From Parastagonospora avenae f. sp. tritici 18332-5 (taxonomy: Eukaryota; Ascomycota; Dothideomycetes; Pleosporales; Phaeosphaeriaceae): 64,000 nucleotides of DNA. Of the stretch, positions 32,757 through 42,760 are shown one piece after another. The notes under the pieces were generated by a model. That model was not told the origin of the DNA. It did not search any database and worked only from the letters and a program-made list of their open reading frames with translations. The position numbers and the translations under genes were made by a program. The stretch lies in contig JAFJTR010000034.1 of the NCBI GenBank assembly GCA_022559985.1, positions 1-64,000 on the forward strand, read 5' to 3'. The stretch's first letter is position 1. Every line of letters begins with the position of its first letter.

Positions 32757-34005
32757 TTGGCATTAGGGCGTTCAAAGTCGTGCCTATGTAAGATAGTACA
32801 TGTCATTATGCAAGGTGCTTGTCAAACTCAGTATGGGTACAGGCGTCTCAGCTTTTTCACCTGATTTAAGCCCGTTCCATGAACGAGTTACACCGTTTGC
32901 CAGCTACGAGGGGAACCATAGTTCGAACTACTCATTTTCGTGACTTGTCACCAGGCAGCGACAAAAAGGTGCCTACGTAACATAAGCTCATAGTCACTAG
33001 ATATATACTTATTATAAATATGCACTACTTAAGTCTATAGAGATCTTTGAACATATACACGCTACGTCTTCACCTCTTCTTGTTAGGAAAAGGCGGGCAG
33101 GACTTTTGCCGACTCCTGGTGTCGTTGACTGCCCAGATGTGTGCTGAGATGAGACTAACTGTTCATGAGAAGAATGAGCGTGAACTATTAACATGAAGGC
33201 ATGCCAGAAATACCCCATTACATCGCCCTGATGCAATGTGAACTCAAGTAACGTTTATAGTGGGACAGTGCACAAGCATAGCTCGTACGAAGGGAGGCGC
33301 TAACTTTACGTACTGTAGAGCACTAGCACCAGCTCCTTTGTAGATCATCTGCACCATCGGCATAATTTCACATATAGCTACACCTACGGAACGTCTAGAT
33401 CCCGTCTCCGAGTCTTCGGCGCAAGCAAGTTGCCGGTGCCCAAAAGTCAGGAGTACAGTGTACGGTACAATGCCATGACAGGAACAGCCGTCTCTCGACA
33501 TTCGCTAAACGTGTCTTACCTCGGTTCACCCGTTCCCCGCCTTCTGTCTCCTAAGCGACTCCTTCGCCCCCAGGTCTCTAACGCAGTACAGTTTAGGGCC
33601 CTCCACATCAGGGCGTCCACCAACGTCCGTGCTGGATTGGCATACAGTGGGAAAAGATGGACCTCGGCGGCTGTGAAGCCGCGCAGCGACATAGATGCCA
33701 GCCTTCTCGACGGTGCGTGACCTGGCTACACAGAGTTCTGAGAATTGACAATACCGCTCCAGTAAGTTTATAAAGTAGTGTGTAACAATGCTTCGTAGAC
33801 GAAGGGCTGACTGGTGATGAATAGGCCTAGCGCTTACTTATCGTACATTGCTACGCAGAGTGTAGGGGGCGCGTACACAGCAATTCCCGCCCTTTCCGAG
33901 GTCTTAGAATATACATCAAGGGGCCATCATTGCGATTCTGGACTTCGACCATTATTTACCTTCTGAACAAACAAAGTACAGCAAGCCATCATCCTAATCG
34001 CCACA
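32757..34005. other. Intergenic, contains repeat R2
   Basis: 1.25 kb with no supportable gene. An open stretch at about 33430-33720 lacks family motifs. The AT-rich tract plus repeat R2 lies at 33000-33121. The final 100 bp carry a promoter-like leader for the CoA ligase. Confidence 0.4.
33046..33121. repeat. Diverged direct repeat R2
   Basis: Partner of R1 at 26858-26940; same order of short blocks ending in cctggtg. The two copies bracket the transcription-factor and transporter genes. Confidence 0.45.
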
Positions 34006-35752
34006 ATGGTGATCAAGTCTCAATTCAAACTTGACATACCTTGGGTGTCTTTGCCCACATTCGTCTTCGGGTCGCCAACTGCAGAGCTTCCTAAGACGCC
34101 CCTTTACATCTCGGCAAACGAGCCTGAGAAGTATAATCTCTCGACCCACGACTACCGCCTATATGCTCAGCGTCTGGCATCTGGATTGAGGCGCTCCGGC
34201 CTCAAGCCTGGCGATCGTGTTCTGTTATTCTCTGGCAACACTCTCTTCTTTCCGTCTGTTGTGATGGGTGTGATCATGGCTGAGGGCATTTTCACCGGCG
34301 CCAACCCGAGTTACGTAGCTCGAGAGCTCGCATATCAACTCAAAGATTCTGGCGCAAAGTACCTCATCTGCGCTGAGGCTAGTCTGGATACTGGCGTCGC
34401 AGCTGCAAAAGAGGCAGGGTTATCTGCGGACCAAATTTTCGTTTTTGACGATGGTACTGCGACTTTCGACAGCAAGAATGTAGAAAAAGATAGCGAATTG
34501 GGCAAGCTAAGACACTGGACGAAACTCCTCGACTCGCCTGAAAATGGTGCGAAATATCACTGGCCAAACCTCACCACCAAAGAAGAGCTCGACCGCATCA
34601 TTGCGCTCAACTACAGTAGTGGTACCACGGGGGTGGCTAAGGGAGTCATGATAACTCATCGCAACTACGTCTCAAACTGCAGTCAACAAGTCCACATGTC
34701 GTCGCAAGAACCCGAGTACTATCAGAGACTGCCCAAGAAACGCTACTTGTGTTTCTTGCCAATGTACCACGCCATGGCCCAAGCCATATTCGCTGTCGGT
34801 GCTGCGAAGCAGCGAATACCAGTGTACATGATGGCCAAGTTTGACTTTGTAGAAATGCTCACGTACGTGGCAAAGTACCGCATCACGGACCTCGTCCTAG
34901 TACCGCCGGTCGTCGTGGCCATGGCCAAACACCCGGCAACCAAGCAGTTCGATCTTACGTCCGTGGAAAGCGTCGGATCTGGCGCGGCGCCTCTGGGCCG
35001 AGAGGTGTGCGAAGAATTTGAGAAACTCTGGCCTGACGGAAGAGTCAACGTCAAGCAAGGGTGGGGTATGACGGAGCTCACGTGCGCGGCAACAGGCTAT
35101 TCACCGGCGAAGCACTCGAACAGTTTTTCGGTCGGTGAAATGTTGGCGGAATGTGAAGCGAAAATTGTGTTGGACGATGCGGGTAAAGTCGAAGCGCCGC
35201 AGGGTGAGAGAGGCGAGATTTGGGTGCGCGGACCCAATGTGATGAAGGGGTATTGGAACAAGCCGGAGGCTACCAAGGAGACTATCACGCCAGACGGATG
35301 GCTTAGGACTGGCGATGTCGCATATGTTGACAAGGAGAATCATTTCTTCATCGTCGATCGCAAGAAGGAACTGATCAAGGTCAAAGGCCTGCAAGTCGCG
35401 CCGGCGGAGCTAGAGGCAATGCTGTTGGAGAATGCGGATGTACAAGATGCGGCGGTTATTGGCATTCCGTTCAAAGGCGACGAGGCGCCGCGGGCGTACA
35501 TCGTGCCTCAGAACCCGGAGAAGGCGACACCAGAGACTGCGGAAAGAATAAAAAACTGGCTTGCTGAGCGCGTGTCCAAACACAAGAGGCTAGAAGGTGG
35601 TGTTATCTTCCTAGAAGCGATTCCCAAGAATCCTGTAAGTCGGTCTTGCGATCACGATGAAGTTAGCACTGACCAAGTTACAGTCTGGCAAGATTCTGCG
35701 AAAGGCATTAAGGGAGAAGGCAGCTCTGGAGGAGACAAAGGCAAAATTGTAG
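34006..35752 (+). CDS. Peroxisomal acyl/4-coumarate-CoA ligase-like AMP-binding enzyme
   Basis: Exons 34006-35634 and 35684-35752 (49-nt intron) give 565 aa. ANL adenylate-forming fold: the P-loop signature YSSGTTGVAKGV at residues ~203-214, GWGMTEL (~353), ERGEIWVRGPNVMKGYW, GWLRTGD (~431) and DRKKELIKVKGLQVAPAELE. The short second exon adds the catalytic Lys545 in PSGKILRKALREKA. The protein ends in AKL, a PTS1 peroxisomal import tripeptide seen only when the last intron is removed. Known family reaction: ATP-dependent CoA activation of phenylpropanoid or fatty carboxylic acids via an acyl-adenylate. It may handle acids released by the esterase (inference). Confidence 0.92.
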
Positions 35753-36013
35753 CAAGTGCGGGATCAGTGCGTAGACATATATATAAAGTTCCGTCCTCGA
35801 TGTTATTTGTGGGGGATGTACCGGCACACATGCGCTATAATCAGAACCGTATTTTGGGCTCACTCATGCTGACTCTATGATGCCGCAACGTTTGGAGAGG
35901 GGGCTGCTGTGATGTGATGGGCTCTGAAGCCGGATTGTGGCGGTTGTATTGGCTGCTGGATATATACATGCAGTCCTCTTTGGGATGTATGCTTCGTCAT
36001 TCGTGCGTCTCGC
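35753..36013. other. 3' intergenic between convergent genes
   Basis: 261 bp between the stop codons of the CoA ligase and NDUFB7. Contains short AT-rich, polyadenylation-like sequence. No gene. Confidence 0.4.
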
Positions 36014-36418
36014 TCAGTTGCTGCGCTCTCCGCCCTTGGCTGCCCTCAACTCGTCCATCTTCTTCACGCGCTCCTTGAATTCCTCATATTGGCATTTTTC
36101 GTAGGAATGTCGTTCGTTCTGCAGACTGTGTTAGTGTCCCGTGACCTGCTCCATGTCCATGCTATAGCCGCACCTCGCACTTCCATGGCAAGTAGTACTC
36201 CTCGAACCGACACCGGTTCAGCGGGATGAGAAGATGTGCGCATGAGTCTCGGTAGGGGAGGGGCAGTCTGGCGGCGCTCATCTCCTCACGGGTGGCCTCT
36301 GTGCAGTGCAGTCAGTACCTCAGACCTAGGGCCAGTTGCGGGACACGGCGTGGCAGCACTGACTCTTGGACTCGCCCGTGATGCCGACGGCATGCTTTAT
36401 CGACTCGGTGACGGTCAT
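36014..36418 (-). CDS. Mitochondrial complex I subunit NDUFB7 (B18)
   Basis: Small three-exon gene on the minus strand: 36418-36364, 36298-36174 and 36118-36014, giving 94 aa. Introns of 65 and 55 nt have GT-AG ends. The product has the family core KATREEMSAARLPLPYRDSC, LLIPLNRCRFEEYYLPWKCE and ERHSYEKCQYEEFKERV. Cys38/Cys48 and Cys59/Cys69 form the twin Cx9C CHCH motif, which is oxidised by the Mia40 pathway in the intermembrane space. Known role: accessory subunit on the intermembrane-space side of NADH:ubiquinone oxidoreductase. Individual exons are short, so the gene is easily overlooked. Head-to-head with MBP1, 241 bp apart. Confidence 0.92.
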
Positions 36419-36659
36419 AGTGGGGGCTCGTTATGTCGTGACTCTTCAATGGCGTACAGAGGGCTGGCGGGGAGGGGTGACTGCTAGCAGATAGCAGGCG
36501 CGATGGAAAGTGAGTGAGGTCGGCAGGGAAGCTCCAGGACCGCCCGAGGCTTGGCGGAAGGAGCGAACGCGAGAACGCGTCTCGACGGCAGCTCACACGC
36601 AGTCACGTTGCGCCTTTCCCCACCACCAGCGACCATCCCTAGCTCACAGGCCCGCCGAA
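36419..36659. promoter_or_regulatory. Compact divergent promoter of NDUFB7 and MBP1
   Basis: 241 bp separate the two ATG codons, so both 5' UTRs and promoters must share this interval. GC-rich with a ccccaccaccagcgacc leader before the MBP1 ATG. An ACGCGT core (gaacgcgtctcg) lies near 36573, matching the MluI cell-cycle box bound by MBF in yeasts, so autoregulation is conceivable. Confidence 0.45.
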
Positions 36660-38903
36660 ATGCCTCCTGCGCCTGATGGCAAGATATACTCGGCGACGTA
36701 CAGTAATGTTAGTATTGCGCACCCTGCTATCCTGCTCTGCCCTGCCTGGAACATGCCAGGGCCGCTTGACGTGCGCTCGCTTTGCGACAATGAGCTCACC
36801 CGCTGCAGGTCCCCGTCTACGAGTGCAATGTCAACGGCAACCACGTTATGCGACGCCGCGCCGACGACTGGATCAACGCCACCCATATCCTGAAGGTCGC
36901 CGACTATGACAAGCCAGCCCGAACCCGCATTCTGGAGCGCGAAGTGCAGAAAGGCGTGCACGAAAAAGTACAGGGCGGATATGGAAAGTACCAGGGCACT
37001 TGGATACCGCTCGAGGAGGGGCGCCATCTTGCAGAGCGCAATGGTGTCCTGCACAAGATGCGCCCCATCTTCGACTATGTGCCTGGGGACAGGAGCCCGC
37101 CGCCTGCGCCGAAGCATGCTACGGCAGCTTCGAATAGAATGAAGCCGCCGAGGCAGAGCGCTGCCGCCGCCGCTGCTGCGAGAAACAGCAAAAAGAACGC
37201 CTATTCGCTCGAGGCGATCCAGTGTAAGAAGCGCCTCCCGTGCGTGGCAGACGTTGTCCAGCGATGCTGACCTTCCTTGAGCAGCTTTTGTTACCAACGC
37301 ATCGCAGCAGTCGCAAGTGAGCGAAGACCCATACGAGGCCTCCCAGACTCGCTCACAGATCTTCCGTGAAGAGACACCCGACAACGAGACCGTCGTCTCG
37401 GAGAGTATGCTAGGTGACCACGACATGCTGGATGCGTCGCAATACTCGACTGGCAGCAGGAAGCGAAAACGGGGCGTAGACCAGATGTCCATGTTGGACC
37501 AGCAACACCAGATTTGGGCCGATGCACTGCTGGACTACTTCATGCTTCTGGACCACGAAGCTGCCTGCGCCTGGCCCGAGCCTCCACCGAGCATTAACCT
37601 AGACCGACCCATCGACGAGAAAGGCCATGCTGCAATGCACTGGGCGGCTGCCATGGGCGACGTGGGCGTAGTCAAAGAGCTGATCCATCGCGGGGCACGC
37701 ATAGATGGTTTATCAAATAACCTCGAGACCCCGCTTATGCGCGCTGTCATGTTCACGAACAACTTCGACAAGGAGACAATGCCCAGCATGGTCAAGATCT
37801 TCCAGCAGACAGTACACCGGACAGACTGGTTTGGAAGCACAGTCTTCCACCACATCGCAGCCACAACGAGCAGTTCGAACAAGTACGTCTGCGCTAGATG
37901 GTATCTGGACTGCATCATCAACAAACTTTCCGAGACTTGGATACCAGAAGAAGTCACCAGGTTACTCAATGCGCAAGATCAGAACGGGGACACGGCAATC
38001 ATGATTGCTGCACGGAACGGTGCCAGAAAGTGCGTCCGGAGTCTGCTTGGAAGAAGCGTATCTGTGGACATTCCCAATAAGAAGGGGGAAACTGCCGACG
38101 ACCTGATTCGAGAGCTGAACCAACGGCGACGTATGCATGGTCGCACACGGCAAGCATCCTCATCACCATTTGCGCCACCATTGGAACAGAGACTGAACGG
38201 TCACATACCAGCGCTGGACAGTGGACCACTACTACCAGTGCCATTTCCTAGTATGGTTGCTCGAGAGCCGATTCAATACCGATCACAGACCGCCACACAT
38301 CTCATGACGAAAGTTGCACCGACTCTGCTGGAAAAGTGTGAAGAGCTGGCGGCGGCTTACGAGTCGGAACTGCAAGAGAAGGAAGCCGAGTCGTTCGATG
38401 CTGAACGTGTGGTGAAGAGGCGGCAGGCAGAACTGGAAGCGGTCCGTAAGCAGGTCGCGGAATTACAAAACATGGGCAACGGCTTGCACATAGATCTCAA
38501 CGACGACGAAGCAGATCGGCAACAAGAAGAAGAGCTTCGGATGCTGGTGGAGGAAGCCGAGTCACTGCTGGAGATTGAGCAAAAGGCTGAACTACGACGG
38601 TTGTGCCATAACACGCCCCAGCCAAACAACACAAATTTGCCGGTCGACGTTTCAGAAAAACTGAGGCTAGCCCTTTTGATGCATCGAGCCCAACTGGAGC
38701 GGAGAGAGCTGGTTCGAGAAGTCGTGGGCAACTTGTCTGTTGCGGGAATGAGCGAAAAGCAGGGCACGTATAAGAAGCTCATCGCGAAGGCGCTCGGCGA
38801 GCGGGAAGAAGACGTCGAATTGATGCTGCCTGAGATTCTGCAGGAGCTGGAAGAAGCAGAGACACAGGAGCGGGCCGAGGGACTTGACGGCAGCCCGTTG
38901 TAG
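36660..38903 (+). CDS. MBP1: APSES transcription factor, MBF subunit MBP1-like
   Basis: Exons 36660-36707, 36809-37223 and 37285-38903 give 693 aa. The 16-codon first exon joins to form IYSATYSNVPVYECNVNGNH, the start of the APSES (KilA-N-type winged-helix) DNA-binding domain. RRRADDWINATHILKVADYD, KVQGGYGKYQGTWIPLEEG and a RPIFDYVPG end follow. A nuclear-localisation-like SRKRKRGVD segment precedes ankyrin repeats (GHAAMHWAAAMGDVGVVKEL, LETPLMRAV, NGDTAIMIAARNGARKCVRS). Residues ~440-560 form a Glu/Arg-rich coiled coil, and a C-terminal heterodimerisation-like helical region ends the protein. Known role: with Swi6-like partners it binds MCB elements and drives G1/S transcription. Confidence 0.95.
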
Positions 38904-39540
38904 TCCTGGACGGATTGTGTACAGCCATTTACCGCTTTCATGTATTACTTGTACGGATACCTTGATGACATTTTTGAGCTGGGAGGGCAGGGCCAGTTAC
39001 GACAAGATATTTCATAATGTATACCCAGTGCCTAGGAGCACGTCATATGCAAGCACATGCTAAAGACAACCAAGGGTGCTGCGAGTCATTCGTACATGAG
39101 CATGGTGCAGTCATGTGAAGGGCGATGCCCCACGCCGGAGCGCCATAGCAGGCAGCTAGACTCGTGGGACCGTCACAAGCGGGAATTGAGACATGCACTG
39201 GACATGCTGGCGTCCGGTCGTCTTCTGAAGGGAGATTCGCGCAAGATGGAGATGGTGCCGACTTTGCCGGGGCATGTGTGGAGAGGACGCGCGGTGGAGG
39301 TTGGAGGATCTCGGAAGTCTTCGCGCCGCCATTGGAGGACCCTGAATCTGAATCTCACTCGCGCGGCGCCGTAGGGACAGCAGGGGCTGCAGTTGCGACA
39401 ACCCCAAAGACAGATATCCGCAGTCAGCAGTCAGCAGCCAGACTAGTACCGCCTAGGAGAAGTCCATCACCCTCGTGCAGCAGTCTCCACACCACCTTGC
39501 ACCCACTGTCGCTCGCTTTGTCCCCGCCCAACCGCCTTAT
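38904..39540. other. Intergenic
   Basis: 637 bp between MBP1 and the DMT transporter. A 105-codon frame from ATG 39057 is Arg/Ser-rich, without motif or splice support, and is not called. A tcagcagtcagcagc microrepeat lies near 39420. Confidence 0.4.
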
Positions 39541-41126
39541 ATGCCTGAGTCCATCCCGCTCAGGTCGAAGAAGCCTAAACCAACTCTCCGGCCCGACGAC
39601 CAGGACAGCGGACGCAGCAGCAGCCCCGTGGTAGTCTCTGGCATCAGCTCCCGCCAGCTTTCGCGCACATCGTCGCCCTTTGCCGACCATCCACGCAAGA
39701 CAGTGCCCAAGGACCCCGACAGCGACTTTGACGACTGGGATGAACACGACGCGAGCATGCCCTCAGACTTGCGGCCAGAACTGGGCGGGGACCATCGCGC
39801 GCCGCTGCTAGGCGCGCATGGCAAGGACGAGGACGAGGGCATCGACGAGGGCATGAGCCGCAGCACACACCACTTCCACGAGAGGGATCCGCAGAGCCAA
39901 GCCAAGTTCGAGACCAGGAGGAAGTACACGTATGCCGCCATCACCCTGGCATTGAGCCTGGTGAGCTTCACCGTGCAGACGGAGACGGCAGTGTACATCC
40001 AGCACCAGCTGAAGTGGGAGAAGCCATATTGCATGCTCTACATGACCCACGGCTCCTGGATCGTCCTCTACCCCGTCATGCTCTTCTTCCTGCGTCTCCA
40101 ATCATGGTCCACGCCCCTCCCCGTCTTCTGGCGCCGCCACACGCAGCTCTTGCGCCAAATCGCCCTGACCGTCGAGCACCAGACCCTCCACCCCACGCCT
40201 CGCCAGCAGCAGAACTCGCCCGTCCCATACATGGTGAAGATGACCACCTTCATCACCTGCGCGCTGACCCTCGCGGGCGGCAGCTGGTACGTGGCTGTGA
40301 ACCAGACCACGGCGAGCGATTTGACCGCCATCTACAACTGCAGCGCCTTCTTTGCGTATGCCTTTAGCATTCCCATCCTGCACGAGAAGGTCCGAACAAG
40401 CAAGGTCATCGCCGTGGCAATTGCCATAGCTGGCGTCTTCATTGTCGCATACGGCGACACATCGCCTGCCAAACACGGCTCCAAGTCTGGCGGCGGCGCT
40501 GGCGGCGACAAAGCACCTCCCAGCCACGAGGCCGAGAACCGCGCCTTCGGCAACCTGGTCATTGGCGTAGGGAGCGTATTGTACGGTTTCTACGAAGTCT
40601 TGTACAAGCGCCTCGCGTGTCCGCCAGAGGGCGCGAGTCCTGGCAAAGGCGTCATCTTCGCCAACATGTTTGGAAGCTTGATCGGCCTCTTCACCCTCAG
40701 TGTGCTTTGGATCCCGCTACCCATCCTACATTTTACGGGCTTGGAGGAGTTTGCGCTGCCAAGAGGTGAGCAGGCGAGTATGATGGCCATTTCGGTGCTG
40801 GCCAATGCTAGTAAGTTTTGTCCCTCTCCGAATGTACAGTGCAAAACCTAATCATACATACAGCATTCTCGGGGTCCTTCTTGGTCCTCATTTCCCTTAC
40901 CTCGCCCGTTCTATCCTCCGTGGCGGCGCTTCTTACCATTTTCATCGTCGCCATTGTCGACCAACTTCTCCCGCCACCGCTCAACTCGCCCCTCACGCCC
41001 GCCGCGATTGTCGGTGGTATTTTGATTATCGGCGCATTTATTCTGCTATCGTGGGCTACATACAAGGAGATGGATGAGGAGAGGCGGCATAAATTAGAAG
41101 AATCACCAAGCGAGATTGAGGATTAG
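39541..41126 (+). CDS. DMT-superfamily (EamA/SLC35F-like) membrane transporter
   Basis: Exons 39541-40810 and 40864-41126 (53-nt intron GTAAGT...CAG) give 510 aa. The first ~135 residues are a hydrophilic, acidic cytosolic region (DSDFDDWDEHD). About ten helices follow: KYTYAAITLALSLVSFTVQT, YMTHGSWIVLYPVMLFFL, FITCALTLAGGSWYVAVNQT, SDLTAIYNCSAFFAYAFSIP, SKVIAVAIAIAGVFIVAYGD, GNLVIGVGSVLYGFYEVLYK and others; the last two come from exon 2. The TxxxAIYNxSxxFxYxFS block and the E-K-x(5)-A-V-x-I-x-x-x-G-V arrangement are typical of drug/metabolite transporters of the vacuolar or Golgi SLC35F group. Substrate unknown. The ATG follows a CT-rich leader. Confidence 0.88.
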
Positions 41127-42285
41127 ATGCCCTTTATCCTGCTCCGAACTATTGGGTTGGTGTCTTGAGTATTAGCTTTACTTTTGTTTCTACACAGCTT
41201 GGGCATACAGGCTTCTTCGCCATATAGGACTGGCATATGGAGGTAGGGAAAAGATGCATAGATGGCGCACTGGCGTATATATGGGCACCCAGTGCTCTTG
41301 ATGGGATCAATAGAACCCCTTTTGTTTTCCTCGACCAGAGTTGCTATATAATTATGGAATGGTGCGCGTCTTTCTCTCCTCGTTAGCATCATCCCCAAGG
41401 ATGATGTGAGGCAAAACGCAGGTCCAGACAGGAATAAATGATATACGAACATAAGTGGTCAGACTTGCTAACGATTGCAAGGAAAATAGTGCTTATGCAC
41501 GACCACCTAGACAAGACGGCAGTACGCTGGCTGTTTATACCACTTGCGTTCCTGGCTGTCTTTGATCTATCGATGAACGATAGAAGCGCGAATGGCAGGC
41601 TTCGGCAGATTCGCGTGAGCCGGCGTGTATTCAGGCTGAACAGAGAACGAACGGAAAGACCAGCTTTAATGACTGAGTACCTCCCGAGTGTTGAAGAAAG
41701 TGCCTGCATATTACATACCTAGGTATTAGTCTAATGGAGAGTGTATGATGTTAAGGCGGATGTGCAGGCCGCACCACAAATCGTGAACGGGGACATTTAC
41801 CACCAACAGGTGCTGCAAGAATTCGGACGGACGCGCTGCGTTTGAAAGCTCTTGATTCTGCCTACAGACAGTGTCAAGCTTTCTGCCTTCAAACTGTTGT
41901 GAAATCTTTACTACGTGCTAATATGCTGTTGGGCTTCCCAGGCTCGCATATAACATGACAGATGCTCTAATGATATATTGAATTTAAACGAATCGCGCAC
42001 GAATTTTTGCAGTATGTTGTGCGGCGATAGATGTTTAGAATCAAGCAGGATACAACTTCATTACATGAATCACGTCGTGGGAGATAATGTACCTATGGTA
42101 TGTTGTTGTTGTTGTACATATAATCGTTACTTCGTTACATATATACAGTAAGACAGCCAACCCCAAACATCTCCCAAAAGAAACCTCAAATACGCCCCAA
42201 CTGAGAATAGTCTGGCTGTCATGGCAGAATTTATGTTTGGTACGCCTGATGTGTTGTATCCTCTCTATGCGCAGATGCGCCATAC
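41127..42285. other. Intergenic with MITE copy D
   Basis: 1.16 kb downstream of both the transporter and the small minus-strand gene. Apart from MITE D nothing is recognised. A short ttgttgttgttg run is near 42104. Confidence 0.4.
41804..42021. mobile_element. MITE copy D
   Basis: About 218 bp. Left end caacaggtgctgcaagaatt; right end cgcgcacgaatttttgcagt. The reverse complement aligns with copy A through the attagag...ctgtcat...gcct interior blocks. More diverged than A and B. Confidence 0.7.
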
Positions 42286-42760
42286 TCAACCGCGGAGGGT
42301 AGTAGTGTCTCTGGGCTCCGCAGCCTTGGTGGGTGATGTCACTGGACCGCGTGTGAAGCTAGGGGCAGTCAGTATAAACCTGAAGTGCATGCTCAAAGTA
42401 CATACTTATTCCATAGACTTCCAAGTACTCCAACCTTGCCGTATGAGTCGTGTAGGGATGCTCTCCTCGCTGCGTGCTCTTCGTTGTCTGGACGCTTCAG
42501 GGCATGGAGGTTCGCATATCGCTGGGTTGCGGAGGACTAAACAGTGTGTAAGTGTGGTGAACAAGAAGAGATCTGGGACCAATATGTAGGAGGCTTACCC
42601 TTCGTCGTCCAACGGGAGATCCGGACGCAGAGCTCATTGAGGCATCTGACCCACGACGGTCCGCATTTTCCTTAGGGGCTTCTGGCATGTCTGGAACTGG
42701 GTTGTCTCCAAAAACCTTGTGGCTTTGCGATGAGTATTTCTGGTGGAATGGAGAAGGCAT
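42286..42760 (-). CDS. Small conserved RRxS-rich protein
   Basis: Three exons: 42760-42599, 42536-42406 and 42358-42286, giving 121 aa. Introns of 62 and 47 nt have canonical ends; the last junction rebuilds GVLGSLWNNFTRGP. The product is hydrophilic and disordered, with YSSQSHKVFGDNPVPDMPEA, KENADRRGSDASMSSASGSP, VGRRRSSATQRYANLHALKR and ARRASLHDSYGKVG. RRGS, RRRSS and RRAS each fit a basophilic-kinase (PKA-like) phosphorylation consensus. I recognise the pattern from small uncharacterised ascomycete proteins but know no function. The chained exons and the coherent C-terminus make the gene convincing despite its size. Confidence 0.78.

Noticed and set aside
32881..32945. Possible tRNA with a GTTCGAACTA-like B box
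   Set aside because: No matching A box or cloverleaf arms could be drawn around it.
36644..37492. 282-codon minus-strand frame opposite MBP1
   Set aside because: Lies across two MBP1 exons and an intron, has no motif, and the APSES reading is unambiguous.
38357..38941. 194-codon Ser-rich minus-strand frame opposite the MBP1 coiled coil
   Set aside because: Ser/Arg/Cys composition is the mirror of Glu/Ala/Leu codons on the sense strand.
39057..39374. 105-codon ATG-started frame between MBP1 and the DMT transporter
   Set aside because: Arg/Ser-rich, no motif, and most likely MBP1 3' flank or transporter upstream region.
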